DNA from: Solirubrobacter ginsenosidimutans
GTDB taxonomy: Bacteria; Actinomycetota; Thermoleophilia; Solirubrobacterales; Solirubrobacteraceae
Assembly (NCBI RefSeq): GCF_027587205.1
Contig: NZ_JAPDOD010000014.1
Span: 62,001 to 126,000 of the forward strand
DNA: 64,000 nt
Direction of reading: 5' to 3'
Shown: positions 50,901-59,132 of the stretch, piece after piece
Layout of the letters: each line of letters begins with the position of its first letter
Position numbering within the stretch: position 1 is the stretch's first letter
Made by a program: the position numbers and the translations under genes
The notes under the pieces: generated by a model
The model's database searches: none
Told to the model about the DNA's origin: nothing
Seen by the model: the letters and a program-made list of their open reading frames with translations, nothing else

Positions 50901-53900
50901 CCGCGATCACCCGCTTGGACTGGCTCCACCAGATGACGGTCTTGCCGTCGCGGGAGAGCTGGGCCTCGTCGACGGTGCCGCCCGTGCCGCCCTTCGGGTT
51001 GTCCTGCGCCGCGCTGACGAGCACGGCCGCGCCGCCGGTCGTCATGTCGCGCAGGTAGAGCTGCGTCGTCTCCTCGCCGGCGATCGGCGGCGCATACCCA
51101 CCGACGATCTCGCCCGCCCGCGTGCCGAAGAGCACGGTCGCGCCGTCGGCGCTCAGGCGCGCGCCGCCTTCGCTCGCGCTCGCCGCCTCCTCGGGCTTGT
51201 CCCACTTGCGGTCGACGAGCAACGTCTGCGACGTCGTCAGGTCCCGCCAGTAGAGGTGGTCGCGGCCGTCCTCGATCGGCTTGCCCGTCAGGTTGCTCGC
51301 GTCCGACCTGAAGACCACACGGCGCCCGTCGCCAGAGATCTGCGGCGCGAGGCTCGTGCCGGCGGCGGGGAACTTGCCGGTCGCCTCGACCGAGACCAGC
51401 GTCAGCGCGCCGGTGTCCATCGCGTAGGTGAAGACGTCGGCGCCGTTGTTGTGGTCGTCGGCCACGAGCGCCGGCGCCTTGGAGGCGAAGACGATCGTCT
51501 TGCCGTCGCGCGAGAACCCGTAGCCGGTGGGGTCGGCGTCGCCGCCCGCGAGCCCGCTGGGGGCGTGCGTGACGAGCTTGGTAACGCCCTCCTGCATGTC
51601 GCGCAGGTAGAGCTGGGTGCCGACCGGGGAGCTCTGGGCGGCGATCAGGTCGGTGGCGTCGGAGCTGAACAGCACGTAGCGGCCGTCCGCGCTGATGGCG
51701 CGCGCCGTGTTCGACGTCGAGGCGTTGGCGTTGGCGCCACGCGGGCGGCCGTTGTCGGAGCCGCGCGGGAGGCCGGCGCTGACGACCTCGGTCTTGCCGG
51801 TGGTCACGTCGCGGCGGAAGACGTCGCCCTTCTCGCCGCCGTTGCCGTCGATGAAGCCGTCGACGAGATCCTTGGCGTCCGAGCGGAACACGAGGTAGCC
51901 GCCGTCGCTGCTGAAGACCGGCGTGTCACTCTGCGCGTTGCCCGTGGGGAGGCTGTTGCCGGCGTTGGCCGCGGCCCGCGAGGCCAAGGTGAGCTTCTTG
52001 TTCGCGGCCGCGACGCGGTAGGTGACGGTCTCGCTGTCGGTGTTGCCGGCGCCGTCCTTGGCGGTCACGGTGAAGGTGAGCGAGCCGGTGCCGGACGTGT
52101 CGATCGGCTGGCCGACCGGCACCGGCCCCTCGCAGGAGGCCAGACCCGAGGGTCCCTCGTCGTCACAGCTGTAGTCGGCCTGGACGATCGCGCCCTCGCG
52201 GTAGACCTGCTGGTCTGCGGGCGTCGTGATCTTGACCGTCGGCTTGAGCGGGTCGCGCTCGGCGGCGCGCCGTTCCATCCAGGCGTAGGCGTCCGTGCCG
52301 TCGCCGTTGCCGTCGATCAGGCCGTCGACGAGGTTGGCGGCGTTGCTCGTGTAGGCGACGACCGTGCCGTCGGCGCTCATCGCGCCGGTGCGGGCCGTCG
52401 GGGTCTTGTCGGCGGTGTCGTCGGCGCGGGCGGAGAGCGGCTCGGCCTCGAAGCTGCCCGTCGCGATCCGGTAGAGCGTGGGCTCGTCGCCGTGGTGCTT
52501 CAGCGCGGGCGTGAGGTCGGTCGCCGTGCTCGAGACGAGGATCTGGTCGCCGGTGTCGGTCGCGTCGATGACCCGCGACGGCCCGTTGGCGCCCTGCTCG
52601 GGCAGGACGCCGCGGGTCACGAGCGTCAGCGCGCCGCCCGCGCGCATCCACACCTGGCCGTCGGCGGCGGAGAAGAACACGTGGGTGCCGTCGGCGCTGA
52701 GCGCGGCGGTGTCGGCGCCTGCACCCGCGAGCGTGTTGGTCGCGCCCGTGCGGGCGTAGAGGTCATGGGCGACGCCGGCGTGGTCGGCGAGGACGTCCGG
52801 CGCGTCGCTCGTGTAGATCACCGTTTGGCCGTCGCGGCTGATGCCCTTCAGCTCCGGCGTGCCGGCGGCGCCGTCGGTGGCCGAGCTCTTGGCGCCGTCG
52901 AGCAGCGTCGTCGTGTTCGTCGTGAGGTCGCGCTTGTAGAGGTTCGGGGCGGCGCCGTTGTGGTCGACGAACCCCGGGACGAGGTCGGTCGCGGTGGACT
53001 CGAAGACGACGACCTTGCCGTCGGCGCTGAACAGCGCCTTGCCGGGCGTGCCGTTGCTCGCCGCGCTCGCGCTGCCGGCCTTGGCGGTGACGAGCGTCGT
53101 GGCGCCGCCGTCGAGGTTGAAGACGAAGAGGTCGGGGTCCTCCTCGCTCTCGTCCTGGTCGAGGACGACGTCGCCGCCGGTCGCCGAGTAGAGGATGCGG
53201 CGGCCGTCGGCGCTGATCGCCACCGGGCGGCTGTCGCCGTGCGGGGTCGTGTTGAGCGTGCCCGCCTGGCGCGAGACCAGCGTCGTGTACTTCCCGTCGA
53301 CGCTGCGCGCGTAGACCGCGCTGGTCCCGCGGATCGTGATCCGGTCCACGACGTCGGGCGCGGTCGAGCGGAAGGCGATCGACGTGCCCTTGGCGTCGAT
53401 CACCGGCGAGTCGGAGACGCCGGCCGCGATCCGGTTGTCCTTGTTCGCGCTGACGAGGGCGGTCTTGCCGGCGGCGAGGTCGCGGACGAAGACGTCGCTC
53501 TTGCCGTTGGCGTCGTCGACGCCGGCGACGAGGTTGGTCGCGTCGGAGGTGAAGACGGCGTAGCGGCCCTCGGCGGAGATCAGCGCGGGGCCGGAGGTCT
53601 GGTCCGCGGTCTCGCGGGTGGTGCCCGGAAGCGCCGACATCAGCTTGTTGGCGCCCTCGGCGGTGCGCACGGCCCAGTCGACGCTGCCGGTCGAGCAGCC
53701 GATCGCGCGCGGGTTCGCCGCGCCGTCGGCGTTGACGACGGTGAGCTCGCCGGCGCAGGCCGGGTCGCTGGGCTTGGTGACCGTGAACGCCACCCGGGTC
53801 CCGTCCGGCGCATACGCGGGGCGGCCGGTCACGAAGCGCCCCGGCTCCACCTGATTGGACCAGAGGACGTCGGGCGCGCCGCCCGCGACCGGCCGGACCG

Positions 53901-54615
53901 CGAGCTGTGGCAGGCCGAAGCCGCCGCCCGGGGCGAGCGGCGTGTCGACGTAGACCACGCTGGCGCCGTCGGGCGAGAAGGCCGGGCGGTCCTGATGGCC
54001 GCTGCCGATCGTCAGCTGGCTGATCGCGTCGTTGTCGAAGTTCTTGAGGTAGACGCGCCGGTCGCCGTCGGCGTCGAGCGCGGTGAAGACGAGAAGGCGA
54101 CCATCGGGCGAGTACGCCGGGTCGGCCGCGTTCTTGTAGGTCGCGGGCAGCGCGAGCTTGGCGGGCGTGCCGCCGGCGGCGGGAACCGTGAAGAGCCCTT
54201 CGGCGGCCTGGAAGGCGATCGTCTTGCCGTCGGCGCTGAACGCGGGCCGCGCGAGGTCGTGCAGCGTGTCCCCCGCCTGCGCCACGGTCTTCGGGTCCCC
54301 CTGCTGCGCGCGGGCGTCGATGACCCCGATGCGCGTCGCGTCACCCGCGACCGCGACCTTGCGCCCGTCGGGCGAGTACGCCGGGTCGCTGAGCTTCAGC
54401 GCACTCCAGTCGCCCCCGCGCGTGTAGGCCTCCGTGCCCCGGGTGCCGTCTCCCTCGACGGTCTTGATGCTGCTGTCGCTCGGGGTGAAGGCGATCCGGC
54501 CCGCCAGCCCCTGCGAGGCGGCCATGGCCGCCGAGGTGGTCAGCGCCGCGCTGAGCAGCGCGGCGAGCGCGAGGGCCAAGGCAGCCGCGCGCTCGATGCG
54601 TCGTCCGTGATTCAT
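47950..54615 (-). CDS. Very large secreted propeller/PKD/Ig protein, first gene of the operon
   Basis: 2221 residues from ATG 54615, which begins at the signal peptide (ALALALAALLSAALTTSAAMAA); an in-frame GTG/ATG 12 codons upstream is less likely. Residues about 45-790 and 880-1360 are two blocks of TolB/PD40 propeller blades (DPAYSPDGRKVAV, RPAFSADGKTIAF, AISADGRYVLFSSDATDL and many similar). An Ig-like domain (residues about 790-870) lies between them. A PKD domain at about 1375-1450 has FYAWKFGDGPATGE. A region of unknown fold and two Cys-paired Ig-like repeats (ECRFGEDAWAPC, QCRLGSGAWFAC, about 1820-1990) follow, then a C-terminal beta domain. It is followed by three more exported proteins with ATGA or near-zero gaps. 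No catalytic site was recognised; it is probably a surface scaffold or adhesin. Confidence 0.82.
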   Translation of the reverse strand: MNHGRRIERAAALALALAALLSAALTTSAAMAASQGLAGRIAFTPSDSSIKTVEGDGTRGTEAYTRGGDWSALKLSDPAYSPDGRKVAVAGDATRIGVIDARAQQGDPKTVAQAGDTLHDLARPAFSADGKTIAFQAAEGLFTVPAAGGTPAKLALPATYKNAADPAYSPDGRLLVFTALDADGDRRVYLKNFDNDAISQLTIGSGHQDRPAFSPDGASVVYVDTPLAPGGGFGLPQLAVRPVAGGAPDVLWSNQVEPGRFVTGRPAYAPDGTRVAFTVTKPSDPACAGELTVVNADGAANPRAIGCSTGSVDWAVRTAEGANKLMSALPGTTRETADQTSGPALISAEGRYAVFTSDATNLVAGVDDANGKSDVFVRDLAAGKTALVSANKDNRIAAGVSDSPVIDAKGTSIAFRSTAPDVVDRITIRGTSAVYARSVDGKYTTLVSRQAGTLNTTPHGDSRPVAISADGRRILYSATGGDVVLDQDESEEDPDLFVFNLDGGATTLVTAKAGSASAASNGTPGKALFSADGKVVVFESTATDLVPGFVDHNGAAPNLYKRDLTTNTTTLLDGAKSSATDGAAGTPELKGISRDGQTVIYTSDAPDVLADHAGVAHDLYARTGATNTLAGAGADTAALSADGTHVFFSAADGQVWMRAGGALTLVTRGVLPEQGANGPSRVIDATDTGDQILVSSTATDLTPALKHHGDEPTLYRIATGSFEAEPLSARADDTADKTPTARTGAMSADGTVVAYTSNAANLVDGLIDGNGDGTDAYAWMERRAAERDPLKPTVKITTPADQQVYREGAIVQADYSCDDEGPSGLASCEGPVPVGQPIDTSGTGSLTFTVTAKDGAGNTDSETVTYRVAAANKKLTLASRAAANAGNSLPTGNAQSDTPVFSSDGGYLVFRSDAKDLVDGFIDGNGGEKGDVFRRDVTTGKTEVVSAGLPRGSDNGRPRGANANASTSNTARAISADGRYVLFSSDATDLIAAQSSPVGTQLYLRDMQEGVTKLVTHAPSGLAGGDADPTGYGFSRDGKTIVFASKAPALVADDHNNGADVFTYAMDTGALTLVSVEATGKFPAAGTSLAPQISGDGRRVVFRSDASNLTGKPIEDGRDHLYWRDLTTSQTLLVDRKWDKPEEAASASEGGARLSADGATVLFGTRAGEIVGGYAPPIAGEETTQLYLRDMTTGGAAVLVSAAQDNPKGGTGGTVDEAQLSRDGKTVIWWSQSKRVIADFVDHNDRAGWDDGGDLYLRRADGPATLAVHGPQGANHGLEISPLIRSLADNTRFATIYVPTTGCDQCHYAEDVFRLDLKRGRFNNVIVAANTPIDDIVTSDDGRRIAATTEADNLLDGFVDNNFSATDVFSWYDAPPVAVADSRITGSLKLEFDASESEDTDGQIEFYAWKFGDGPATGEGVKAQHSYPDEGNYDITLTIEDDGGNEVVHTFEVVAIKGILTTGRQPIDFIGVDKYLRCSVVRDGPVLADGGGACGTFAAVDGKTYGPPEIVDGIETYTPVSQDLATAGDVTTLTTVVALGATGVKVRQTDAYLAGKTWYRTDVDVVNDADAAKSATIYRAGRCAIGDEAGRRSLHDAGTSMAGCDGAASNGRQLAAWLPLSGGARRDAGSAEAVLGRIKDAQPLADTCACGTQPDPAAAIGWRVEVAAKGHASLGSLAAFGPDGSIPLTLAFKADKSEVQPLDDNAFTVTLRNPNAGERAVSAVAVDNAAAWDVTPGTTTGLTTAEPVVDGGVPTWKDMKVAGHASGELRFAVQHRSGERTATSKATPSGGDVANLAATGLADLSSATATVVAKSIGTAKPNTAITSGPTGATTDRNPAFTLEASKEGVHYECRFGEDAWAPCEGNPHMPGPLADGPYVLEARAVDAIGADDTPAKRTFLVDTAAPATTLSSAPHGTIRDPRPNFFFSANEAGAKFQCRLGSGAWFACESPYRPSVLADGDWTFAVKAVDAAGNEDATPATAAFTVDTTPPVTVIDGITGKVLGAARGGSSASAGGGSGSTVALGADGAAALNVACPADGPACEGSVGLASTPPTASAAQVRGSVPANAVTLARVSFSAQPGQTVSVRLKLSATVRNTVERVGKMAVFTTLDLGTGTVTRGSDVVLTPDPRTVRLLKAGRTVNVVGHAVKLRLRCPAAACRGSVRIGAHDRAAFSIKRTGFVRVRIAKQTKRGKELSVLLKTRSAPSKRLTLTLRAQEARR

Positions 54616-54719
54616 CGAGGCGGCAGCTTGTTGAGGCCGCCTTGACCGCACCTTGACGCGGCGTTTAGGAACGTTGCCGCGACCTTGCCGGCCGGCAAGC
54701 GCGACAGCGCAACACCTCG

Positions 54720-54748
54720 TTCCTAACCCTCATCTACAGGGTTAGGAA
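54720..54748. promoter_or_regulatory. Inverted repeat in the divergent region (candidate operator)
   Basis: TTCCTAACCCT-N7-AGGGTTAGGAA is a perfect 11-bp inverted repeat between the giant operon (minus) and the XRE gene (plus). A related half-site, GTTTAGGAAC, occurs at 54663-54672, and GCAACAG-N12-CTGTTGC lies at 54771-54796. Position next to an XRE regulator suggests an autoregulatory operator. Confidence 0.5.
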
Positions 54749-54843
54749 ATGCATCGTCTTTGCGCGCAACGCAACAGATCAACAACGCCCTGTTGCTAGA
54801 TCGGCAACGTGCCGATATCGTGATCAGACGAAAGGGGGAGGAA

Positions 54844-55200
54844 GTGGACGGTAAGGAAACACTGGAGCTTGCGGGCCTCCGCCTCCGCGAGGAGCGTGAA
54901 CGGAACGGCCTCACGCTCGACGAAGCCGCTCGGGAACTGGGGCTCGCGCACCGTTCCCAACTGTCGCGGATTGAACGAGGCGAGCGCAGCTTGGACTCAG
55001 TCGTACTAAGGCGCGCGGCATCGCTTTACGGCGTGGCGATGGAGGCCTTCTTCACACGACCGCAAACAAACGGACTTGTCGTGAAGGCGCGACGGGACGA
55101 CGCGAACGTCCCCGCCGCGGACGAAATGGCACGCTGGGGTCTGCGCAAGCTCGACGAATGGCGCTTCGTGAAACGCGAGGTGGACCATCGCGGCCTCTGA
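54844..55200 (+). CDS. XRE-family helix-turn-helix protein (antitoxin/regulator-like)
   Basis: 118 residues from GTG 54844, preceded by AAAGGGGGAGGAA; upstream in-frame TTG would run through the operator region. HTH: LRLREERERNGLTLDEAARE and GLAHRSQLSRIERGERSLDS (residues about 10-65). The C-terminal half is helical and basic. It starts a unit with an ImmA/IrrE peptidase and a PIN-like protein. Family knowledge: XRE proteins paired with ImmA/IrrE (COG2856) are repressors inactivated by the peptidase, or act as antitoxins in predicted toxin-antitoxin modules. Confidence 0.82.
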   Translation: MDGKETLELAGLRLREERERNGLTLDEAARELGLAHRSQLSRIERGERSLDSVVLRRAASLYGVAMEAFFTRPQTNGLVVKARRDDANVPAADEMARWGLRKLDEWRFVKREVDHRGL

Positions 55201-55258
55201 GCCCGCAGCGAGGGCAGAGGGCGAGAACGCGGCGCTCGCACTGCGTCATCGCCTCGGC

Positions 55259-56059
55259 TTGGGCTTGGACGATGTCGACCTCGCGGCGATAGCCGAAGCT
55301 CGCGGAGTCCCGATCGCGTTTCATGAGTTCGGCCAGGACGCTCCGGACGGAATGTACGTCTACGACGGCGAGCAGTCGCTGATCGTCGCCAATGCTTCCA
55401 AGCTCCCCCAGCGGCAACGATTCACGGTCGCGCACGAGCTCGGGCATCACGAGCTTCACCGGTTCCGCGGGCCGCAGCAGCTCGTCGACCTCGACGTTGG
55501 CTCAGATCGGAGAGCCGACGGAACCAAGGATCTCGATGAGGTTGCCGCAAACAGCTTTGCCGCACATCTTTTGCTCCCGGCCGGAGCGATCCGGCAGGCG
55601 CTCGGAGACGTCCGCAACACCGATGTCAAGGCAGTACACATCGTGGATCTGGTCCGCCGGCATCGTGTCTCCTGGGAGATGGTCTGCTTCCGGCTCAAGA
55701 GCGAGAGCATCATCCGCCGCGTCGACCTGGACCGCTTGTTGGCCGAGCCGCGCGTTGCGATCTACGAGGCCAACGGCATCGGCCCCGCGCATTTCGCGAT
55801 CGACGCGCCACGGCTGCCAGCCGCGCTCTCCCTCGGAGCCGCGAAACTCTGGGCGGGCTGGGTCATTACCGACGAGCGACTCGGCCAGATCCTCGAGCTC
55901 GACGTGGGGAGCGCTCTGGCTCAGATGCGGTCGTGGGGGATTGCCCGCGGCGATCGAGCCGAGGAAAGCGCTGCCCATGGGGCTCAACAACTCGAAGAAG
56001 CTGGAGTAGATCTCGACGCACTGGTGGCGGACCTGGCGTTTGACGAGGACGACGCCTGA
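55259..56059 (+). CDS. ImmA/IrrE-family zinc metallopeptidase
   Basis: About 266 residues counted from TTG 55259. The frame stays open upstream to 55172 without ATG or GTG, so the true start is unresolved. It may be reached by coupling or by a shift from the XRE gene, since many relatives are XRE-ImmA fusions. The zinc site is HELGHHELH in FTVAHELGHHELHRF, with the downstream glutamate in DEVAANSFAAHLLLP, both typical. A C-terminal extension (from about residue 130) is acidic. Family knowledge: such peptidases cleave the partner repressor in response to stress. The PIN-like gene starts 3 bases after its stop. Confidence 0.82.
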   Translation: MGLDDVDLAAIAEARGVPIAFHEFGQDAPDGMYVYDGEQSLIVANASKLPQRQRFTVAHELGHHELHRFRGPQQLVDLDVGSDRRADGTKDLDEVAANSFAAHLLLPAGAIRQALGDVRNTDVKAVHIVDLVRRHRVSWEMVCFRLKSESIIRRVDLDRLLAEPRVAIYEANGIGPAHFAIDAPRLPAALSLGAAKLWAGWVITDERLGQILELDVGSALAQMRSWGIARGDRAEESAAHGAQQLEEAGVDLDALVADLAFDEDDA

Positions 56060-56062
56060 CGC

Positions 56063-56713
56063 ATGGCCGGCGAGCTCTGCTTGGACACGACGCCGCTGAT
56101 CCATTTCGAGCAGGCCGGGCTCCTCTCGACGCTCGAAGAGCTCTGCCAGCGGGTCGGCGAGACCTTCGCCCCGGTCACCGTCGTCGGGGAGTGGCATCCC
56201 CACGCTGTCGCCCCCGAAGGCCACGTCGTCGGCCATCCCTGGATCACAACGGTCACGGCGGATCACCCCGCGGATCTGCGCATCGTCGCCGACCTCGGCA
56301 ACCGGTACCCGACGCCTCCGAACAGGAACCAGGGCGAGATGGATGTCGTCGCGATCTCGCACCGCCTCGGTTACACCGCGCTGATGGAAGACCTCGTCGG
56401 CTGCCGTCAGGCCGATGACTACGGGGTGCCGCACATCGCGATCGTGACGATGCTCGCCGCTGCGGTCGCTTACGAGCATGTGGAGCAGCGGACGGCGTGG
56501 CGTGTGCACCGAGACGTCGAAGCCACCCGCGGGACGTATCACTCAATCCTTCTCGCGGACTCGATCGCGAAACGCGGCTTCACCGGAGCAGTCGCCGCGT
56601 TTCGGGCGCTGCGGAGGCGACACGATCCGGGCTTCAGCGCATTCCTGGCGCTGCCGAACCGCGACGGCATCCTGCTCGCCGCGGCGCGAGCCGCGATGGA
56701 CCGCGCCGGCTGA
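56063..56713 (+). CDS. PIN-like domain protein, likely effector of the XRE-ImmA module
   Basis: 216 residues. The N-terminal CLDTTPLIHFEQAG carries the first acidic residue (D8) of a PIN fold. NQGEMDVVAISHRLGYTALMEDLVGCRQADDYGV gives the expected later acidic cluster (Glu/Asp in the GEMD helix, ED in LMEDL, DD in ADDYG). Family knowledge: PIN domains are Mg-dependent RNases and common toxins. Position directly behind XRE and ImmA fits predicted three-gene stress or toxin-antitoxin units. The C-terminal helical part is not typical of short VapC toxins. Confidence 0.7.
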   Translation: MAGELCLDTTPLIHFEQAGLLSTLEELCQRVGETFAPVTVVGEWHPHAVAPEGHVVGHPWITTVTADHPADLRIVADLGNRYPTPPNRNQGEMDVVAISHRLGYTALMEDLVGCRQADDYGVPHIAIVTMLAAAVAYEHVEQRTAWRVHRDVEATRGTYHSILLADSIAKRGFTGAVAAFRALRRRHDPGFSAFLALPNRDGILLAAARAAMDRAG

Positions 56714-56738
56714 CACTCCGCGCCGACCGGGCGAAGCG

Positions 56739-57296
56739 CTAGTCCAGCAGTGTCCAGGGGTCGAAGCGGTCGATCGGGATGACCCGCGTGCGCGGCAGGG
56801 TGACCGTGAAGGCGCCGACGTCGTCTTCGAGGTCGTACAGCTCGAGACCCTCGAGGTCGGCGAGCGTGCTCGAGACCAGTTCGCGGAAGCAGATGACGCC
56901 GACCCGCCGGCCCTCGACGTGCAGCAGTGAGGCGAGCTGCGGGGCGAAGTCGCTGTCGTGGGAGGCGAGCAGCGCGTCGCCGCCGTCGGGGCGCTCGGCC
57001 AGGGCGTCGAGCGTCCGCTGGATCGCGACGTCGACGACCTTGACCTCCGGCGGCCCGCTCAGGAGGACCGGGCGGTAGCCGATCGAGGTCAGCGCCTGCA
57101 CGAAGCTCAGCGGCACTGACGCCGTCGCGTTGAGGAAGAACAACCCGCGTGCGGGCTGGTCCCAGATCGCCCGCGCGTAGTCGAGCACGCGGTCCCACCG
57201 CGGCCGCTCCTCGGGCGCGGGGCGCCGGCCGAGCAGGCTCACACCCAGCGTCGTGTCGATGTTCTCGCCGTCGACGAGCAGGAAGGTCTGCGCCAC
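56739..57296 (-). CDS. NYN (LabA/DUF88-like) domain protein, probable RNase
   Basis: 185 residues from GTG 57296. The NYN core spans the whole protein: FLLVDGENID (first Asp), KVVDVAIQRTLDAL (second Asp) and ALLASHDSDFAPQL (Asp pair), a four-Asp metal site like that of PIN/FLAP nucleases. The extra stretch RGLFFLNATASVPLSFVQAL is family-typical. Family knowledge: LabA/NYN proteins are predicted or proven RNases. It is convergent with the XRE-ImmA-PIN unit; whether they are functionally linked is unknown. Confidence 0.85.
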   Translation of the reverse strand: MAQTFLLVDGENIDTTLGVSLLGRRPAPEERPRWDRVLDYARAIWDQPARGLFFLNATASVPLSFVQALTSIGYRPVLLSGPPEVKVVDVAIQRTLDALAERPDGGDALLASHDSDFAPQLASLLHVEGRRVGVICFRELVSSTLADLEGLELYDLEDDVGAFTVTLPRTRVIPIDRFDPWTLLD

Positions 57297-57312
57297 CGTG
57301 AGGCGGAGACTA

Positions 57313-57343
57313 ACCCGCGGGGGAGTCGGACTCCCCCGCGGGT
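57313..57343. terminator. Strong hairpin, 14-bp perfect stem
   Basis: ACCCGCGGGGGAGT (57313-57326) and its exact reverse complement (57330-57343) around CGG. It lies just past the stop of the M28 aminopeptidase gene and before the NYN gene start, as expected for an intrinsic terminator of the former. Confidence 0.8.
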
Positions 57344-57352
57344 CAGAACGGC

Positions 57353-59041
57353 TTAGCGGTTGATCCGCTTCCCGTGGCCGTGCCAGCGGTCGCGGCGGTG
57401 CCGGTCAGGCTTGCCGTGGCCGCCCGGCTTGGTGCCGAACGGGTCCTTGGAGTTGGCGAAGTAGTACACGGCGTAGCTCGCCGCGCCGCCGAGCTCCTTG
57501 AGGCCCTTGAGCGAGAGGCCCTTCATCTTGCGCGCCGCCGCCTTCTTCTCGGCGTCGGTGGCGAACATCGCCAGGCCGTCCGCGCTGATCGGCGGAACGC
57601 TGGTCAGGATCGTCGACAGGTTGTCGCAGATCTGGTGGTAGCACGGGTCCAGCCACGCGCCCTCGGCGCCGCCGTAGAGCGCGACCTGCGCGGCGGTCTT
57701 GGGCGCCTCGGCGCCGGCGAACACGCCGCCCGCGGGGATGCCGCGATCGGTGAAGCCGACGTAATCCGAGCGGCCGTCGAACGGGATCCGCTCGCTTGTG
57801 AGGCCCTGGGAGCGCAGCCAGTCGTCGTGGACCTGCTCGACCTTGCCGGAGCCCTCCGGGCCGGCCGGGTTGCCGGGGGCGTCGTCGCCGTCGCCGTCAT
57901 AGACCAGGCGGGCGTAGTTGGGCGACGCGAGCATGTCGTAGTCGAGCATCACGTCGATCTTGTCCACTTCCTTCTGCGACAGGTTGTGGGCGTAGTAGGT
58001 CGAGCCCACGAGCCCGTTCTCCTCGCCGCCCCACCAGCCGAAGCGGATCTTCTGGCGCAGGTTGTAGTGGCCGTCGGCGAGCTCCTGGGCCTGGGCGAGG
58101 AGCATCGCGGTGCCGGAGCCGTCGTCGTTGATGCCCGGGCCGAACGGCACCGAGTCCAGGTGCGCGCCGACCACGACGACGTGGTTCGGGTCGCCGCCCT
58201 TGGTCTCCGCGATCACCTGGTTGATGAAGCGGTCCGTGAAGCCGCCGTAGACCTTGAAGTCGACCTTCGGAGCCTTGCCCTGCTTGTACGCCTGCAGGAG
58301 ATCGTTGCCGAGCGTGTAGCTGGAGATCACGGCGGCGATCGTCGCCGCGGGATCCGGCTGGTTGTCGACGAAGATCGGGTTCTGGCGCGCGGGCGTGTTG
58401 CCCTCGTTGTAGATGATCACGCCGGTGGCGCCCGCGGCCTGCGCGCGCTCCCACTTCTCGACGAACGGGCACGTGCCGCGCTGGACGAGCGCGACCTTGC
58501 CCGAGACGCCCGCGTAGTCGGCGTCGGCGCAGCCGCTCGCCGAGCCGCCGGTGGGCGGGTCGAGGATGCCGCCGACCGGGAAGACCGGCGCGTTGGTCAG
58601 CTCGACCGTCGGCGAGTTGGCCATCACGATGAAGTCGCTGTTCGGCGTGTCCGAATCAGCGGCCGTGCCGGGCTTGTAGGTCTTGCCGGGCGCCGGCGAG
58701 ACCGAGTTCAGGACGGCCGGCTTGTTCTCCGCCCAGAACGGGAAGTTGAACGGCGTGACCTTCGGGTTGTACCCGGAGTCACGCAGCGTTTGGACGACGT
58801 AGTCCAGCGACTCCTGGTAGCCGGACGAGAAGACCTCGCGGGTGTCGTCGTTGAGCTTCCCGATCGACTCCAGCGCGACGCTGTGCTGAAGGATGTTCGG
58901 GACGGAGACGTTCTCTACGAACCGGCGCGCCCCCTGGTCGCGCGGCGTGATGTTCCCTCCTCCGCCGTCCGCGAGCGCGGTCGGCGCAAACATCAGCGTG
59001 ACGGCGCAAGCGGCCGCCAGAGCCATAGGGCTCCGAGACAA
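57353..59041 (-). CDS. Secreted M28 aminopeptidase with PA domain
   Basis: 562 residues from TTG 59041, which has GAGGGGGT six bases upstream; an ATG five codons later is an alternative. A signal peptide is followed by the M28 N-terminal part and a protease-associated (PA) insert (residues about 150-260). All zinc and catalytic motifs are intact: GAHLDSV, GINDDGSGTA, GGEENGLVGS, LDYDM and CYHQICDN. The C-terminus is Lys/His-rich (GHGKPDRHRRDRWHGHG), perhaps a wall-binding tail. Family knowledge: such enzymes release N-terminal residues, often leucine-type, from peptides outside the cell. It contrasts with the two degenerate M28-like paralogs at 5.9-11.0 kb. Confidence 0.93.
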   Translation of the reverse strand: MSRSPMALAAACAVTLMFAPTALADGGGGNITPRDQGARRFVENVSVPNILQHSVALESIGKLNDDTREVFSSGYQESLDYVVQTLRDSGYNPKVTPFNFPFWAENKPAVLNSVSPAPGKTYKPGTAADSDTPNSDFIVMANSPTVELTNAPVFPVGGILDPPTGGSASGCADADYAGVSGKVALVQRGTCPFVEKWERAQAAGATGVIIYNEGNTPARQNPIFVDNQPDPAATIAAVISSYTLGNDLLQAYKQGKAPKVDFKVYGGFTDRFINQVIAETKGGDPNHVVVVGAHLDSVPFGPGINDDGSGTAMLLAQAQELADGHYNLRQKIRFGWWGGEENGLVGSTYYAHNLSQKEVDKIDVMLDYDMLASPNYARLVYDGDGDDAPGNPAGPEGSGKVEQVHDDWLRSQGLTSERIPFDGRSDYVGFTDRGIPAGGVFAGAEAPKTAAQVALYGGAEGAWLDPCYHQICDNLSTILTSVPPISADGLAMFATDAEKKAAARKMKGLSLKGLKELGGAASYAVYYFANSKDPFGTKPGGHGKPDRHRRDRWHGHGKRINR

Positions 59042-59108
59042 TGTGTACCCCCTCAGGTATACGGGTGAGGGCTCCCAAAGCCCTCTGAACACCCACATTA
59101 CTGGTTAT

Positions 59109-59132
59109 GACTACCTGGCGTAGTAGGTAGTC
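59109..59132. terminator. Small hairpin at the stop codon of the GGDEF-EAL gene
   Basis: GACTACCT (59109-59116) and AGGTAGTC (59125-59132) with an 8-nt loop overlap the TGA of the diguanylate protein gene. It could be a terminator or an operator for the next minus-strand gene. Short stem, so tentative. Confidence 0.4.

Noticed and set aside
48109..54645. Uninterrupted plus-strand open frame of about 2180 codons opposite the giant operon
   Set aside because: Translation is Arg/Gly/Val-rich without domains. The minus strand has signal peptides and repeat domains. It is a GC-bias shadow.
54760..54843. Upstream TTG start for the XRE gene
   Set aside because: Would place operator-like inverted repeats in coding sequence; GTG 54844 has a strong ribosome site.
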